From Pseudomonas grandcourensis (GTDB lineage: Bacteria; Pseudomonadota; Gammaproteobacteria; Pseudomonadales; Pseudomonadaceae): a stretch of DNA of 64,000 nt. The stretch covers positions 5,742,501 through 5,806,500 of the forward strand of contig NZ_CP150919.1 in NCBI RefSeq assembly GCF_039909015.1. Direction: 5' to 3'. Shown here one piece after another: positions 38,678 to 49,424 of this stretch. Made by a program: the position numbers and the translations under genes. How positions within the stretch are numbered: position 1 is the stretch's first letter; every line of letters starts with the position of its first letter. Under the pieces are notes generated by a model. It saw nothing but the letters and a program-made list of their open reading frames with translations. It did not search any database and was not told where the DNA came from.

Positions 38678-40402
38678 ATGAATAGATCCTCCGCGTTGCT
38701 CCTCGCTCTTGTCTTCCTCAGCGGCTGCCAGGCCTTGGCACCCGTTTCGTCGGACGGTACGCCGCCGGCTGAAGACAGCACCCCGGCCCCTGAAAAGCCC
38801 AAGGTCTACAGCTCATTCAGCGAGGAAACCATCTTCAGCCTGTTGAGCGCCGAACTGGCTGGCCAGCGCAATCGTTTCGACATTGCCCTGGACAACTATG
38901 TGACCCAGGCCATCAACACCCAGGATCCGGGTATCTCCGAGCGGGCATTTCGTATCGCTGAATATCTGGGCGCCGACCAGGCAGCCCTGGACACCGCGCT
39001 GATCTGGGCCAGGAACGCCCCCGACGACCTCGAAGCCCAACGCGCCGCCGCCGTGCAACTGGCACGCGCCGGGCGTTATGACGATTCCATGGTCTATATG
39101 GAGAAAGTCCTGCAAGGCAAGGGCGACACCCATTTCGACTTCCTTGCGTTGTCCGCGGCCGACACCGACCAGGACACCCGCAACGGCTTGATGAAAAGCT
39201 TCGACCGTTTGTTGCAGCGTCATCCGGACAACAGCCAGCTGATTTTCGGTAAGGCCTTGCTGATGCAACAGGATGGCGATGCCAAAGGCGCGTTGAAGCT
39301 GCTGGAGGACAATCCGCCTGAAGACGGCGAAATCGCGCCGATCCTGCTGCGCGCGCGGCTGTTGCAAACCCTGAATCGCGGTGACGAAGCCTTGCCGCTG
39401 CTGCAAAAAAGCATCAAGAAATACCCGGACGACAAGCGCCTGCGCCTGACTTACGCGCGAATGCTGGTTGAACAGGACCGCATGGACGACGCCAAGGCCG
39501 AGTTCTCGAGCCTGGTCCAGCAATACCCGGAAGACGATGAACTGCGTTATTCACTGGCACTGGTCTGCCTGGAAGCCAAGGCCTGGAACGAGGCCAAGGG
39601 GTATCTTGAAGACCTGATCGCCCGGGAAAGCCACGTCGACTCGGCACACCTGAACCTTGGCCGCATCGCCGAAGAACAGAACGACCCGCAAGGCGCGCTG
39701 ATCGAATACGCCAAGGTTGGCCCGGGCAGCGACTACCTGCCGGCGCAATTGCGTCAGGCCGATATCCTGGTCGACAACGGCAAGACCGCCGAAGCCCAAC
39801 GCAAACTGGCGGCAGAGCGCGACGAGCAGCCGGATTACGCGATCCAGTTGTACCTCATCGAAGCCGAAACCCTGTCCGCCAACAATCAGGGCGACAAGGC
39901 CTGGAACGTTCTGCAACAAGCCTTGCAGCAATATCCGGACGATTTGAATCTGCTCTACACCCGCGCCATGCAGGCGGAAAAACGCAATGACCTGGCGCAG
40001 ATGGAAAAAGACCTGCGCACGATCATCAAGCGCGACCCGGACAATGCCATGGCGCTGAACGCCCTCGGCTATACCCTGTCCGACCGCACCACGCGCTACG
40101 CCGAAGCCAAGGCCCTGATCGAACAGGCGCACCAGATCAGTCCGGAAGACCCGGCGGTACTCGACAGCCTTGGCTGGGTGAATTACCGCATGGGCAATCT
40201 CGACGAAGCCGAGCGCCTGCTGCGCCAGGCCCTGGAACGCTTCCCCGACCAGGAAGTCGCCGCTCACCTGGGCGAAGTCCTGTGGGCCAACGGCAAACAG
40301 CGCGAAGCGAAACAAATCTGGGGCAAGTTCCTCAAGGAACAGCCTGACAGCCCGACCCTGCGCGGCACCATCAAACGCCTGACCGGATCAGAGACTCTTT
40401 AA
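38678..40402 (+). CDS. Tetratricopeptide-repeat lipoprotein
   Basis: 574 aa. Lipoprotein signal [17 protein letters not shown] with acylated Cys17, then at least ten TPR-like helical pairs (for example [20 protein letters not shown] near residues 460-480). Corresponds to PA4667. Probably an outer-membrane-anchored scaffold facing the periplasm. The base run before the ATG is CCTCCTCCTAT, with no Shine-Dalgarno. Ends 4 bases before lolB, so it is cotranscribed with it. Confidence 0.88.
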   Translation: MNRSSALLLALVFLSGCQALAPVSSDGTPPAEDSTPAPEKPKVYSSFSEETIFSLLSAELAGQRNRFDIALDNYVTQAINTQDPGISERAFRIAEYLGADQAALDTALIWARNAPDDLEAQRAAAVQLARAGRYDDSMVYMEKVLQGKGDTHFDFLALSAADTDQDTRNGLMKSFDRLLQRHPDNSQLIFGKALLMQQDGDAKGALKLLEDNPPEDGEIAPILLRARLLQTLNRGDEALPLLQKSIKKYPDDKRLRLTYARMLVEQDRMDDAKAEFSSLVQQYPEDDELRYSLALVCLEAKAWNEAKGYLEDLIARESHVDSAHLNLGRIAEEQNDPQGALIEYAKVGPGSDYLPAQLRQADILVDNGKTAEAQRKLAAERDEQPDYAIQLYLIEAETLSANNQGDKAWNVLQQALQQYPDDLNLLYTRAMQAEKRNDLAQMEKDLRTIIKRDPDNAMALNALGYTLSDRTTRYAEAKALIEQAHQISPEDPAVLDSLGWVNYRMGNLDEAERLLRQALERFPDQEVAAHLGEVLWANGKQREAKQIWGKFLKEQPDSPTLRGTIKRLTGSETL

Positions 40403-40406
40403 GATT

Positions 40407-41024
40407 ATGTTTTTGCGCCATTTCATTGTTTTCAGTTTTATCGCCCTGCTCGCCGGTTGTGCGGGCCTGGGTCCCCGCGAATCGGTCGAGGGTCACGGCA
40501 ACCCCGCCCAATGGCGCGAGCACAAAGAGCAACTGACCGGCCTCGATGGCTGGCAGATCGACGGCAAGATCGGCATCCGCGCCCCGAAAGACTCGGGCAG
40601 CGGCACGCTGTTCTGGTTGCAGCGCCAGGATTACTACGACATTCGCCTGTCCGGACCACTGGGCCGCGGCGCGGCTCGCCTGACCGGACGTCCGGGCAAG
40701 GTGTCGCTGGAAGTCGCCAACCAGGGACGCTACGACGCGCCGAATCCGGAAGTGCTGCTCGAAGAGCAGCTGGGCTGGAAGTTGCCGGTGTCCAACCTGG
40801 CCTGGTGGGTGCGCGGGCTTCCGGCTCCCGGCAGTAAAAGTCGCCTGACCCTGGACAGCGACAGCCGCCTGGCCAGCCTGGAACAGGATGGCTGGAAGGT
40901 CGACTACACCGCCTACACCCAGCAAAACGGTTACTGGCTGCCCGAGCGCATCAAGCTCAGCGGCACCGACCTTGATGTCACGCTGGTGATCAAGGTCTGG
41001 CAACCGCGCAAACTGGGGCAATGA
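40407..41024 (+). CDS. lolB: Outer membrane lipoprotein-sorting receptor LolB
   Basis: 205 aa. Lipoprotein signal with LLAGC; mature region fits the half-barrel that takes lipoproteins from LolA and inserts them in the outer membrane. Between the TPR gene and ispE, the standard LolB context in gammaproteobacteria. Confidence 0.92.
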   Translation: MFLRHFIVFSFIALLAGCAGLGPRESVEGHGNPAQWREHKEQLTGLDGWQIDGKIGIRAPKDSGSGTLFWLQRQDYYDIRLSGPLGRGAARLTGRPGKVSLEVANQGRYDAPNPEVLLEEQLGWKLPVSNLAWWVRGLPAPGSKSRLTLDSDSRLASLEQDGWKVDYTAYTQQNGYWLPERIKLSGTDLDVTLVIKVWQPRKLGQ

Positions 41025-41025
41025 C

Positions 41026-41877
41026 ATGCCGGACAATCGCCTGACGCTGCCCTCGCCGGCCAAACTCAATTTGATGCTGCACATTCTCGGTCGCCGCGAA
41101 GACGGCTACCACGAACTGCAGACGATGTTTCAGTTTCTCGATTACGGCGACGAAATCACCTACGCCCTGCGCGATGACGGTGTCATTCAATTGCACACCG
41201 AGTTCCCGGGCGTCCCCCACGACAGCAACCTGATCGTCAAGGCCGCCAGAAAACTTCAGGAGCAATCCGCTTGCTCGCTGGGCGTCGATATCTGGATCGA
41301 CAAGATCCTGCCCATGGGCGGTGGCATCGGTGGCGGCAGCTCAAATGCGGCAACAACATTGCTTGGTTTGAATCATCTGTGGCAATTGGGATGGGATGAA
41401 GATCGCCTGGCCGGGCTGGGGTTGACGCTGGGCGCCGACGTCCCGGTTTTCGTACGTGGCCACGCGGCTTTCGCCGAGGGCGTGGGGGAGAAACTGACCC
41501 CTGTCGACCCGGAAGAACCGTGGTATCTGGTGCTGGTGCCGCAAGTCTCTGTAAGTACGGCAGAAATTTTTTCAGATCCGTTGTTGACACGTAACACTCC
41601 TCCCATTAAAGTGCGCCCCGTTCCCAAGGGAAACAGTCGTAATGACTGCTTGCCGGTGGTAACAAGGCGTTATCCAGAGGTACGTAACGCTTTGAATTTG
41701 TTAGGTAAATTTACCGAAGCAAAACTCACCGGAACTGGAAGTTGTGTGTTTGGGGGCTTCCCAAGCAAAGCTGAAGCTGATAAAGTCTCGGCCCTTCTTA
41801 CAGAGACCCTTACAGGGTTTGTAGCAAAAGGAAGCAACGTTTCGATGTTGCATCGCAAGCTGCAAAGTCTGCTCTAA
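41026..41877 (+). CDS. ispE: 4-diphosphocytidyl-2-C-methyl-D-erythritol kinase
   Basis: 283 aa; starts one base after the lolB stop. GHMP-kinase ATP loop [21 protein letters not shown] around residues 92-111 (short form: [14 protein letters not shown]). Phosphorylates CDP-methylerythritol in the MEP isoprenoid pathway. From about 41570 to the end the base composition and codons shift towards A/T (GTA, TTA, AAA), unlike the first two thirds. Confidence 0.94.
   Translation: MPDNRLTLPSPAKLNLMLHILGRREDGYHELQTMFQFLDYGDEITYALRDDGVIQLHTEFPGVPHDSNLIVKAARKLQEQSACSLGVDIWIDKILPMGGGIGGGSSNAATTLLGLNHLWQLGWDEDRLAGLGLTLGADVPVFVRGHAAFAEGVGEKLTPVDPEEPWYLVLVPQVSVSTAEIFSDPLLTRNTPPIKVRPVPKGNSRNDCLPVVTRRYPEVRNALNLLGKFTEAKLTGTGSCVFGGFPSKAEADKVSALLTETLTGFVAKGSNVSMLHRKLQSLL
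41584..41612 (+). promoter_or_regulatory. Candidate internal promoter within ispE
   Basis: TTGACA at 41584-41589, 17-base spacer, TAAAGT at 41607-41612 (6/6 and 4/6). It points toward tRNA-Gln and prs, which need more transcript than ispE. Lies at the start of the AT-rich 3-prime part of ispE. Confidence 0.5.
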
Positions 41878-41913
41878 AGGAACCGATTACTGGGTAATCG
41901 TTGCAACAGATAC

Positions 41914-41988
41914 AGGGGCGTCGCCAAGCGGTAAGGCAGCAGGTTTTGATCCTGCCATGCGTTGGTTCGAATCCAGCCGCCCCTGCCA
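41914..41988 (+). tRNA. tRNA-Gln (anticodon TTG)
   Basis: 75 nt with encoded CCA. Acceptor AGGGGCG / CGCCCCT, anticodon stem GCAGG / CCTGC with loop TTTTGAT (anticodon TTG), T-arm GGTTCGAATCC. 36 bases after ispE and 46 before prs, as in other pseudomonads. Confidence 0.97.
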
Positions 41989-42034
41989 TTTTCCTATACT
42001 CATCCAGGTTACCCTCAGCCTTCAGGTACTGCGC

Positions 42035-42976
42035 GTGTCCAAGATGATGGTCTTTACGGGGAACGCTAACCCCGATCTGGCTCGACGTGTCGTACGTCAG
42101 CTGCATATCCCTCTCGGTGACATCTCTGTCGGTAAATTCTCCGACGGCGAAATTACAGCCGAGATCAATGAAAACGTCCGCGGTAAAGACGTCTTCATTA
42201 TTCAGCCGACTTGCGCTCCGACCAACGATAACCTGATGGAACTGGTAGTGATGGCTGATGCCTTCCGCCGCTCCTCGGCTACTCGTATCACTGCTGTTAT
42301 TCCTTACTTTGGTTATGCCCGTCAGGATCGCCGTCCGCGTTCCGCACGTGTGGCTATCAGCGCGAAAGTCGTGGCTGACATGCTTACCGTAGTCGGCATC
42401 GACCGTGTCCTCACGGTTGATCTGCATGCTGACCAAATCCAGGGTTTCTTCGATATTCCGGTAGATAACATCTACGGCTCCCCGGTTCTGGTGGATGACA
42501 TCGAAGATCAGCGCTTCGAAAACCTGATGATCGTGTCCCCGGACATTGGCGGCGTCGTGCGTGCACGTGCCGTTGCCAAATCCCTGGGTGTGGATCTCGG
42601 GATCATCGACAAACGCCGTGAGAAAGCCAATCACTCTGAAGTGATGCATATCATCGGTGATGTCGAAGGGCGTACCTGTATTCTGGTCGATGACATGGTC
42701 GATACCGCCGGCACCCTGTGCCACGCGGCCAAGGCCCTGAAAGAGCATGGCGCTGCCAAGGTTTTCGCCTACTGCACGCACCCTGTGCTGTCGGGTCGGG
42801 CGATCGAAAACATCGAAAATTCCGTGCTGGACGAGCTGGTGGTAACTAACACCATCCCGCTGTCCGCTGCAGCACAAGCCTGTGCGCGTATCCGCCAACT
42901 GGATATCGCACCGGTAGTTGCCGAGGCGGTCCGCCGCATCAGCAATGAAGAATCGATCAGCGCGATGTTCCGCTAA
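42035..42976 (+). CDS. prs: Ribose-phosphate pyrophosphokinase
   Basis: 313 aa from GTG 42035 ([15 protein letters not shown]); the frame upstream runs back into the tRNA. Motifs: [17 protein letters not shown] near residues 128-144 and the PRPP loop [15 protein letters not shown] near 213-227. Makes PRPP for nucleotide, histidine and tryptophan synthesis; it supplies hpt and upp in this window. Followed by a strong terminator. Confidence 0.96.
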   Translation: MSKMMVFTGNANPDLARRVVRQLHIPLGDISVGKFSDGEITAEINENVRGKDVFIIQPTCAPTNDNLMELVVMADAFRRSSATRITAVIPYFGYARQDRRPRSARVAISAKVVADMLTVVGIDRVLTVDLHADQIQGFFDIPVDNIYGSPVLVDDIEDQRFENLMIVSPDIGGVVRARAVAKSLGVDLGIIDKRREKANHSEVMHIIGDVEGRTCILVDDMVDTAGTLCHAAKALKEHGAAKVFAYCTHPVLSGRAIENIENSVLDELVVTNTIPLSAAAQACARIRQLDIAPVVAEAVRRISNEESISAMFR

Positions 42977-43010
42977 GGGCCCTGCCCTTCTCGAAATGTC
43001 TCGTTGACGA

Positions 43011-43053
43011 AAAGCGCCCCGCCCCGGCATTCCTGTCGGGGCGGGGCTTTTTT
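43011..43053 (+). terminator. Strong rho-independent terminator behind prs
   Basis: 11-bp perfect stem GCCCCGCCCCG (43016-43026) with CGGGGCGGGGC (43037-43047), then six T. Confidence 0.95.
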
Positions 43054-43118
43054 GCCCATATCGCCTTTAGCGCTGGTCGCAAACGCTGGGGCGAGTGTGG
43101 TTATTTTGGAGATACAAC

Positions 43119-43718
43119 ATGAACGATTTTACCCTGAATGCTGAAGTGCGTTCCGACCTGGGGAAAGGTGCGAGCCGCCGCCTGCGTCGTCTCGCCGCCC
43201 TGGTTCCAGCTGTAGTTTACGGTGGCGAAAAAGCCCCTGAATCCATCAGCATGCTGGCCAAAGAAGTTGCCAAACTGCTCGAAAACGAAGCGGCTTACAG
43301 CCACATCATCGAGCTGAACGTTGGTGGCACCAAGCAGAACGTCGTGATCAAAGCCCTGCAGCGTCACCCGGCCAAAGGCCACGTGATGCACGCTGACTTC
43401 GTTCGCGTAGTAGCTGGCCAGAAACTGACCGCTATCGTTCCAGTGCACTTCATCAACGAAGAAGCACCGACCAAGAAAGGCGGCGAAATCTCGCACGTTG
43501 TTGCAGAGATCGAAGTTTCCTGCCTGCCGAAAGATCTGCCTGAGTTCATCGAAGTCGACCTGGCTAACGCTGAAATCGGTTCGATCATTCACCTGTCGGA
43601 CCTCAAGGCTCCTAAAGGCGTTGAGTTCGTGGCCCTGGCACACGGTGATGACAAGGCTGTTGCCAACGTCCACGCTCCACGTGTTGCTCCAGAAGCTGCA
43701 GAAGGCGCTGCAGAGTAA
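43119..43718 (+). CDS. rplY: 50S ribosomal protein L25/general stress protein Ctc
   Basis: 199 aa from ATG 43119 (TTGGAGA upstream). N-terminal 5S-rRNA-binding domain ([20 protein letters not shown]) to about 95, plus the C-terminal beta domain of the long CTC-type L25. Binds 5S rRNA in the large subunit. High expression is suggested by its biased codons. Confidence 0.95.
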   Translation: MNDFTLNAEVRSDLGKGASRRLRRLAALVPAVVYGGEKAPESISMLAKEVAKLLENEAAYSHIIELNVGGTKQNVVIKALQRHPAKGHVMHADFVRVVAGQKLTAIVPVHFINEEAPTKKGGEISHVVAEIEVSCLPKDLPEFIEVDLANAEIGSIIHLSDLKAPKGVEFVALAHGDDKAVANVHAPRVAPEAAEGAAE

Positions 43719-43887
43719 TTTTACTCTGTACGCCGGAGTGACCGGAAACATCGCGGACTAGAGCATAGCGAGAAAGCGGGCGAGAACGCGGAGTTTACAT
43801 CATGGTAAATGAGCAATTTTCGTCCACTTTCGCCGCTTTCCCTGATTGCGGCGATGTTATCCACCACTCCAAGGAAGGGCCCCTATC

Positions 43888-44472
43888 GTGACTGCCATCA
43901 AACTGATCGTTGGCCTGGGAAATCCAGGCGCTGAATACGAACAGACCCGGCATAACGCAGGGGCCCTTTTTGTTGAGCGCATCGCGAACGCACAAGGCGT
44001 GAACCTTGTGGCGGACCGCAAGTATTTCGGCCTGACCGGGCGCTATTCGCATCAGGGTCAGGATGTTCGTCTGCTGATTCCCACCACGTACATGAACCGC
44101 AGCGGCCAGGCCGTGGCGGCACTCGCCGGTTTCTTCCGCATCAAGCCTGAAGAAATCCTCGTGGCGCACGACGAACTCGACCTGCCACCCGGCGTTGCCA
44201 AGCTCAAGCAGGGCGGCGGCCATGGCGGTCACAACGGGTTGCGCGACATCATTGCGCAACTGGGCAATCAGAATACCTTTCATCGCTTGCGGCTTGGCAT
44301 TGGCCACCCGGGCGTTGCCAGTATGGTTTCAAATTTCGTCCTGGGTCGTGCGCCACGCGCCGAACAGGAAAAACTCGATGCCAGCATCGACTTTGCCCTC
44401 GGCGTGCTGCCGGATATCCTCGCCGGGGAATGGAACCGCGCGATGAAAAACCTGCACAGCCAGAAGGCCTGA
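43888..44472 (+). CDS. pth: Peptidyl-tRNA hydrolase
   Basis: 194 aa from GTG 43888, preceded by AAGGAAGG at 43871-43878. Catalytic His in [11 protein letters not shown] (about residue 22), Asp in HDELDLPPG (about 95). Releases peptides from prematurely dropped tRNAs. Starts 169 bases after rplY and precedes ychF by 22 bases. Confidence 0.95.
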   Translation: MTAIKLIVGLGNPGAEYEQTRHNAGALFVERIANAQGVNLVADRKYFGLTGRYSHQGQDVRLLIPTTYMNRSGQAVAALAGFFRIKPEEILVAHDELDLPPGVAKLKQGGGHGGHNGLRDIIAQLGNQNTFHRLRLGIGHPGVASMVSNFVLGRAPRAEQEKLDASIDFALGVLPDILAGEWNRAMKNLHSQKA

Positions 44473-44494
44473 CTCTTATCCGAGGGGAAACACC

Positions 44495-45595
44495 ATGGGA
44501 TTCAATTGCGGCATCGTCGGCCTGCCTAACGTCGGCAAGTCCACCCTGTTCAACGCCCTGACCAAATCCGGGATCGCGGCCGAGAACTTCCCCTTCTGCA
44601 CCATCGAACCCAACAGCGGTATCGTGCCGATGCCGGATCCGCGTCTGGAAGCCCTGGCGGCCATCGTCAATCCAAAGCGCATCCTGCCGACCACCATGGA
44701 ATTCGTCGACATCGCTGGCCTGGTTGCCGGCGCGTCGAAAGGTGAAGGCCTGGGCAACAAGTTTTTGGCCAACATCCGTGAAACCGATGCCATCGCCCAC
44801 GTGGTCCGCTGCTTCGAAGACGAGAACGTGATTCACGTCTCCAACAGCGTCGACCCGAAACGCGACATCGAAATCATCGAGCTGGAACTGATCTTCGCCG
44901 ACCTCGACAGCTGCGAGAAGCAACTGCAGAAAGTCGCACGTAACGCCAAGGGCGGTGACAAGGATGCAGTGGTCCAGAAAGGCCTGCTGGAGCAATTGAT
45001 CGCTCACTTCACCGAAGGCAAGCCAGCACGCAGCCTGATGAAGAACATGGGCACCGACGAGAATGCGGTGATCAAGGGCTTCCACCTGCTGACCACCAAA
45101 CCGGTCATGTACATCGCCAACGTCGCTGAAGACGGTTTCGAGAACAACCCGCACCTGGACGTGGTCCGCGCCATCGCCGAAGAAGAAGGTGCCGTGGTTG
45201 TTCCTGTGTGCAACAAGATCGAAGCGGAAATCGCCGAACTCGATGACGGCGAAGAAAAAGACATGTTCCTCGAAGCCCTGGGCCTCGAAGAGCCTGGCCT
45301 GAACCGCGTGATCCGCGCCGGCTACGAAATGCTGCACCTGCAGACCTACTTCACCGCCGGTGTCGAAGAAGTCCGCGCCTGGACCGTCCGCGTCGGTGCC
45401 ACCGCACCTCAAGCCGCTGGCGTGATCCACACCGACTTCGAAAAAGGCTTCATCCGCGCCGAAGTGATCGCCTACAACGACTTCATCCAGTACAAGGGCG
45501 AAGCCGGTACCAAGGAAGCCGGCAAATGGCGCCTGGAAGGCAAGGACTACATCGTCAAAGACGGCGACGTGATGCACTTCCGCTTCAACGTGTAA
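44495..45595 (+). CDS. ychF: Redox-regulated ATPase YchF (Obg-related)
   Basis: 366 aa. G1 loop [15 protein letters not shown] near residues 8-22, and a C-terminal TGS domain ([13 protein letters not shown]...). OLA1/YchF proteins prefer ATP, bind ribosomes and respond to oxidative stress. Last gene of the conserved block. Confidence 0.95.
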   Translation: MGFNCGIVGLPNVGKSTLFNALTKSGIAAENFPFCTIEPNSGIVPMPDPRLEALAAIVNPKRILPTTMEFVDIAGLVAGASKGEGLGNKFLANIRETDAIAHVVRCFEDENVIHVSNSVDPKRDIEIIELELIFADLDSCEKQLQKVARNAKGGDKDAVVQKGLLEQLIAHFTEGKPARSLMKNMGTDENAVIKGFHLLTTKPVMYIANVAEDGFENNPHLDVVRAIAEEEGAVVVPVCNKIEAEIAELDDGEEKDMFLEALGLEEPGLNRVIRAGYEMLHLQTYFTAGVEEVRAWTVRVGATAPQAAGVIHTDFEKGFIRAEVIAYNDFIQYKGEAGTKEAGKWRLEGKDYIVKDGDVMHFRFNV

Positions 45596-45623
45596 CGTTA
45601 TACAGAGCGAAGCACACACCCAA

Positions 45624-45654
45624 GAAAAAGCCGCGTTTGATACGCGGCTTTTTT
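45624..45654 (+). terminator. Rho-independent terminator behind ychF
   Basis: GCCGCGT (45630-45636) pairs with ACGCGGC (45642-45648); five-base loop, then six T, with an A run on the left. Confidence 0.92.
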
Positions 45655-45690
45655 GTGCCCGAAACAATCATCCGCCACACCACCAATTCC

Positions 45691-45781
45691 CTGTAGGAGT
45701 GAGCCTGCTCGCGATAGCAGACTGTCAGTCGACTGAATCGCCAACTGACACACCATCATCGCGAGCAGGCTCGCTCCTACA
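45691..45781. repeat. REPIN, second copy of the 32967 family
   Basis: Ends CTGTAGGAG(T)GAGCCTGCTCGCGAT and its inverse, with a spacer again holding GACTGTCAG and AACTGACAC. One end has a T for C change, otherwise the same design as 32967-33060. Confidence 0.88.
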
Positions 45782-45798
45782 TTGGGAAATGTGTTGGG

Positions 45799-47016
45799 TC
45801 AGGCCTTTTTGGTTCGCGGCAAGAAGATCGCCAACACCCCGAACAACGGCAAAAACGAACACAGGTAGTACACGTATTCGATGCCGTGAATGTCCGCCAG
45901 ATGTCCGAGCAGCGCCGCACCAATCCCGCCGAAGCCGAACATCAGGCCGAAGAACACCCCGGCGATCATCCCTACATTGCCCGGCACCAGTTCCTGGGCG
46001 TACACCACGATGGCCGAGAACGCCGAGGCGAGGATGAAACCGATGACGACGCTGAGGATGCTGGTCCAGAACAGGTCGACATGGGGCAGCAACAATGTGA
46101 ACGGTGCAACGCCGAGGATCGAGAACCAGATCACCGCCTTGCGCCCGATCTTGTCGCCGATCGGCCCGCCGAAGAATGTCCCCGCCGCGACCGCGCCGAG
46201 AAACAGGAACAGGTGCAACTGCGAACTGGCCACCGACAGGTCGAACTTCTCGATCAGGTAGAAGGTGAAGTAGCTGGTGAGGCTCGACATGTAGAAATAC
46301 TTGGAGAACACCAGCAACCCGAGTACCACCAGCGCGCTGGTCACTCGGCCCTTGGACAGGCCGTGAGTCGCCGCCTGGCCTTGCTTGAGCTTGAACAGGT
46401 TCAAGTGGTTGGCGTACCAGCGGCTTATCCGGTAGAGCACGAACAGCGCAAATACCGCGAACAGGCCGAACCAGGCCACGTGCCCTTGACCGTAGGGAAT
46501 GATGATCGCCGCCGCCAGCAACGGGCCGAACGCCGAGCCTGCGTTACCGCCGACCTGGAAGGTCGATTGCGCCAGCCCGAAGCGCCCGCCCGAAGCCAGG
46601 CGCGCCACGCGGGACGCTTCCGGGTGGAAGGTCGATGAACCGATGCCGATCAGCCCCGCCGCCAACAGGATTAGCGGGAAACTGGCGACCACCGACATCA
46701 TCAGAATGCCGACCAGAGTGCAGACCGTACCCGCCGGCAACAACCACGGCTTGGGATGACGGTCGGTGTAGTAGCCGACCCATGGCTGCAGCAGCGAGGC
46801 CGTCAACTGGAACGTCAGGGTGATCAGGCCGACCTGGGTGAAGGTCAGGCCATAGTTGGCCTTGAGCATCGGATAGATCGACGGCAACACCGACTGGATC
46901 AGGTCGTTGATCAAATGCGCCAGCGCTACGGCGCCGATGATGCGCATCACCAGGGGACTGCCTTGGGGTGTAGCGGACGCCGGCACTGAGCCGGACTGGG
47001 CGTTGCTGATGGCCAT
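45799..47016 (-). CDS. MFS transporter, fosmidomycin-resistance (Fsr) type
   Basis: 405 aa from ATG 47016; the frame extends to 47061 without a ribosome site. Twelve hydrophobic segments, the MFS loop-2 motif G-Y-Y-T-D-R-H-P-K-P near residue 90, and an Fsr-like N-terminus (AHLINDLIQSVLPSIYPML). Fsr-type pumps export fosmidomycin-like and other drugs by proton antiport. Physiological substrate unknown. First gene of the block between ychF and tRNA-Met. Confidence 0.88.
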   Translation of the reverse strand: MAISNAQSGSVPASATPQGSPLVMRIIGAVALAHLINDLIQSVLPSIYPMLKANYGLTFTQVGLITLTFQLTASLLQPWVGYYTDRHPKPWLLPAGTVCTLVGILMMSVVASFPLILLAAGLIGIGSSTFHPEASRVARLASGGRFGLAQSTFQVGGNAGSAFGPLLAAAIIIPYGQGHVAWFGLFAVFALFVLYRISRWYANHLNLFKLKQGQAATHGLSKGRVTSALVVLGLLVFSKYFYMSSLTSYFTFYLIEKFDLSVASSQLHLFLFLGAVAAGTFFGGPIGDKIGRKAVIWFSILGVAPFTLLLPHVDLFWTSILSVVIGFILASAFSAIVVYAQELVPGNVGMIAGVFFGLMFGFGGIGAALLGHLADIHGIEYVYYLCSFLPLFGVLAIFLPRTKKA

Positions 47017-47211
47017 GGGAATTTCCAGACAACAAGAGGTACAAACGTGCAGGTGCGTCAATGTGCCATTTTTCAGTGCGGCAACGCCATCCCCTTAGCC
47101 TGCTAACGACTTGGTTTTTTCATCGCCATAACCTTGATGGCGCAAAGCCATGGTCTGAATCTTGCCTTCCTTGTCTGCTTGAACGCGGCTTCCTTACAAA
47201 GGAGACCGACA

Positions 47212-47277
47212 ATGGGAAGTTTCGCTACAGAGTCGGCCTACAGAGCGGACAAGGGTGAACTTTCGAGGCCTTTTTAG
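47212..47277 (+). CDS. Candidate 21-aa peptide upstream of the chemoreceptor
   Basis: ATG 47212 to TAG 47277 with an excellent ribosome site (AAAGGAG, seven bases ahead). Peptide starts MGSFATESAYRADKGEL. It lies 73 bases before the chemoreceptor ATG. Could be a leader peptide or chance; short ORFs behind good ribosome sites occur at random too. Confidence 0.35.
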   Translation: MGSFATESAYRADKGELSRPF

Positions 47278-47350
47278 AGGGCACGAGTCGGGGGTGCGAC
47301 AACCTCCGACGCACGCCAATAGTGCGTGGTGTCCAGAGGAGTCTTGGGGC

Positions 47351-49408
47351 ATGCAGGCTTTTTTATCACCGGGGATCGGGTTGCTGGGGCGTTTTGGCTT
47401 CGCTCGTAAATTCCAGCTGTTGTTTCTGCTGTTTATCTTGCCGCTGGCCGGCAGCCTGTGGATGATCGGCCAGGATTATCGCGACAAACTCAACCTGATC
47501 TCCGGCGAACGCGCCGGGGTGCGGCAACTGCTTGCGCTCGATGCGCTGGATGACCTGCTCGCCGCCCAGCGTGATCGCGCCGCCCGATGGCGCGCCACGG
47601 AAACCAATCGCCAACCAACGCCGGCCACCCTCGCCGCGATGGCCGCCTTCGATGCGGTTCAGCCTGCCGTCAGCCAGGCCACTGCCGAGTTGGGCAATGC
47701 CCTGCAAAAAGAAAGTGCCGAGGGCGAAACCCTGTCGCGTTATCAGGCCCTGCAAACCGCCCTCGATGGCCTCGACTCAAAAAGCCTGAGCAATGTCGGC
47801 TGGTGGCCGGATGGCTATGATCGCTTCACCAACGCCTTGAGCGCCCTGCAAGCCTTGCGCGAGCAGATCGCCATGGACAATCGCCTGACGCTGGCGCCGT
47901 GGCTGGAAACCTACTTGCTGACGCAGATCTCCACCCAGCATGCGCCAGACCTGATCGAACGGGTCGGTCGTCTGGCGGCGGTAGGTCAGGCCTCGGTAGT
48001 GTCCGGGCAGTTCACCCTGCAAAGCCGCCTGCAACTGCGCGACCTGCGCAGCCGCATCGGCGATGCGCGCGAGCAGTTGGTAAAAACCGCTGGCCTGCTC
48101 GAAGCGCGCTTGCCCAGCGCCCTGCAAACCTGGGCCGAGCAATACCATGACAGCCTCAAGCGCCTCGATGCGGGCCTGAAGGTGCTGGATGACGGCGTGT
48201 TCGGCGGCAGCATCAACCTCAAGCCGGACGACTTCGAACGCAGTCTCGATGCCCTGCTCTCCGACCTTGCTTCGTTGCGCCAACAGTCGCTGGTGTCGCT
48301 GGATCAACGCCTGGATTACTACCACGGTTCGGCGATCCGCCAGTTCATTGTGGTGGCCGCCGTGTTGGGCTGTCTGCTGTTGGCAGCGCTGTATCTGTTC
48401 ATCTGTTTGCAGGCCTCGATCCGCCGCAGCGCCAGCGGCATCACGGTGCTGGCCGAGGCCCTGCGCGATGGCAATCTGAGCCTGCAAGTGCCGGTTCAAG
48501 GCCGGGACGAACTGGCGGTCATCAGCACCGCGCTGAACGTCGCCGTGGTGCAACTGCGCACCAGCCTGCAAGGGGTGGATCACGAAACCCTGCAACTGAG
48601 CAACGCGGTACAAACCCTCAATCATCATTCCAGCGATGCCTTGGGCGAAGTCGAAGCCCAGCAGCTGCAGATCAGCCAGATTGCCGCTGCGGCGACGCAA
48701 CTGGCCGCCACCTCCCAAGGGGTGGCCCGCAGTTGCGAAGAGGCGTCCGGCAGCGCCCAGCACACCCGGCGCATAGCCGCCGACAGCAGCCGTGACAGCC
48801 AGCGCACTACCGCGAGCATCCAGCAACTCAATCAACGCCTGAACGAGACCGCTGCGGCACTCGGCCGGGTCAGTGAACAAGGGCAGCAGATTCAACTGGT
48901 GGTCGACACCATTCGCGGCGTCGCCGAGCAGACCAACCTGCTGGCACTCAACGCCGCCATCGAGGCGGCTCGGGCGGGCGAGCAAGGGCGTGGCTTCGCG
49001 GTGGTGGCCGATGAAGTGCGCAGCCTGTCGCAACGCACGCAGTCATCGACCGCACAGATTGCCGGCACGGTCGACAGCCTGCGCAACACGGTGAATGAGG
49101 CCGTCAGTCTGATGCAAGCCGCGTGCAGTCAGGCAGAGAGCGATGCACAAGCGGTCACCGGCCTCGGTGAACGGCTCGGGGAAATCGCCAGTGCAGTGCA
49201 GAGCGTCACCGATACCCTGGCGCATATCGCCACGGCGGTGGAGGAACAGGCCAGTACCGCCGACGAGGTCAGCGGCAATATCCAGCAGGTCGATCAAGCG
49301 GCGGTGCGCTTGCTCGAAGGTGCCCGCGCGGTGAACCAGGCAGCGGACACCTTGAGCCACGGCAGCAAGGCCCTCAGCGACAATACCGGGCGCTTCCGTT
49401 TGAGTTGA
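47351..49408 (+). CDS. Methyl-accepting chemotaxis protein with helical periplasmic domain
   Basis: 685 aa from ATG 47351 (GAGGAG upstream, slightly long spacing); GTG 47255 would add an unlikely 32-residue N-terminus. TM1 about 20-39; a Gln/Leu-rich, mostly helical periplasmic region of about 290 residues without Cache motifs; TM2 about 331-354; HAMP; then the signalling domain with [20 protein letters not shown] (about 518-537). The N-terminal domain resembles nitrate/4-helix-bundle-like sensors in content but I cannot name a ligand. Confidence 0.9.
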   Translation: MQAFLSPGIGLLGRFGFARKFQLLFLLFILPLAGSLWMIGQDYRDKLNLISGERAGVRQLLALDALDDLLAAQRDRAARWRATETNRQPTPATLAAMAAFDAVQPAVSQATAELGNALQKESAEGETLSRYQALQTALDGLDSKSLSNVGWWPDGYDRFTNALSALQALREQIAMDNRLTLAPWLETYLLTQISTQHAPDLIERVGRLAAVGQASVVSGQFTLQSRLQLRDLRSRIGDAREQLVKTAGLLEARLPSALQTWAEQYHDSLKRLDAGLKVLDDGVFGGSINLKPDDFERSLDALLSDLASLRQQSLVSLDQRLDYYHGSAIRQFIVVAAVLGCLLLAALYLFICLQASIRRSASGITVLAEALRDGNLSLQVPVQGRDELAVISTALNVAVVQLRTSLQGVDHETLQLSNAVQTLNHHSSDALGEVEAQQLQISQIAAAATQLAATSQGVARSCEEASGSAQHTRRIAADSSRDSQRTTASIQQLNQRLNETAAALGRVSEQGQQIQLVVDTIRGVAEQTNLLALNAAIEAARAGEQGRGFAVVADEVRSLSQRTQSSTAQIAGTVDSLRNTVNEAVSLMQAACSQAESDAQAVTGLGERLGEIASAVQSVTDTLAHIATAVEEQASTADEVSGNIQQVDQAAVRLLEGARAVNQAADTLSHGSKALSDNTGRFRLS

Positions 49409-49424
49409 GTCCGCCAAGGACTTC

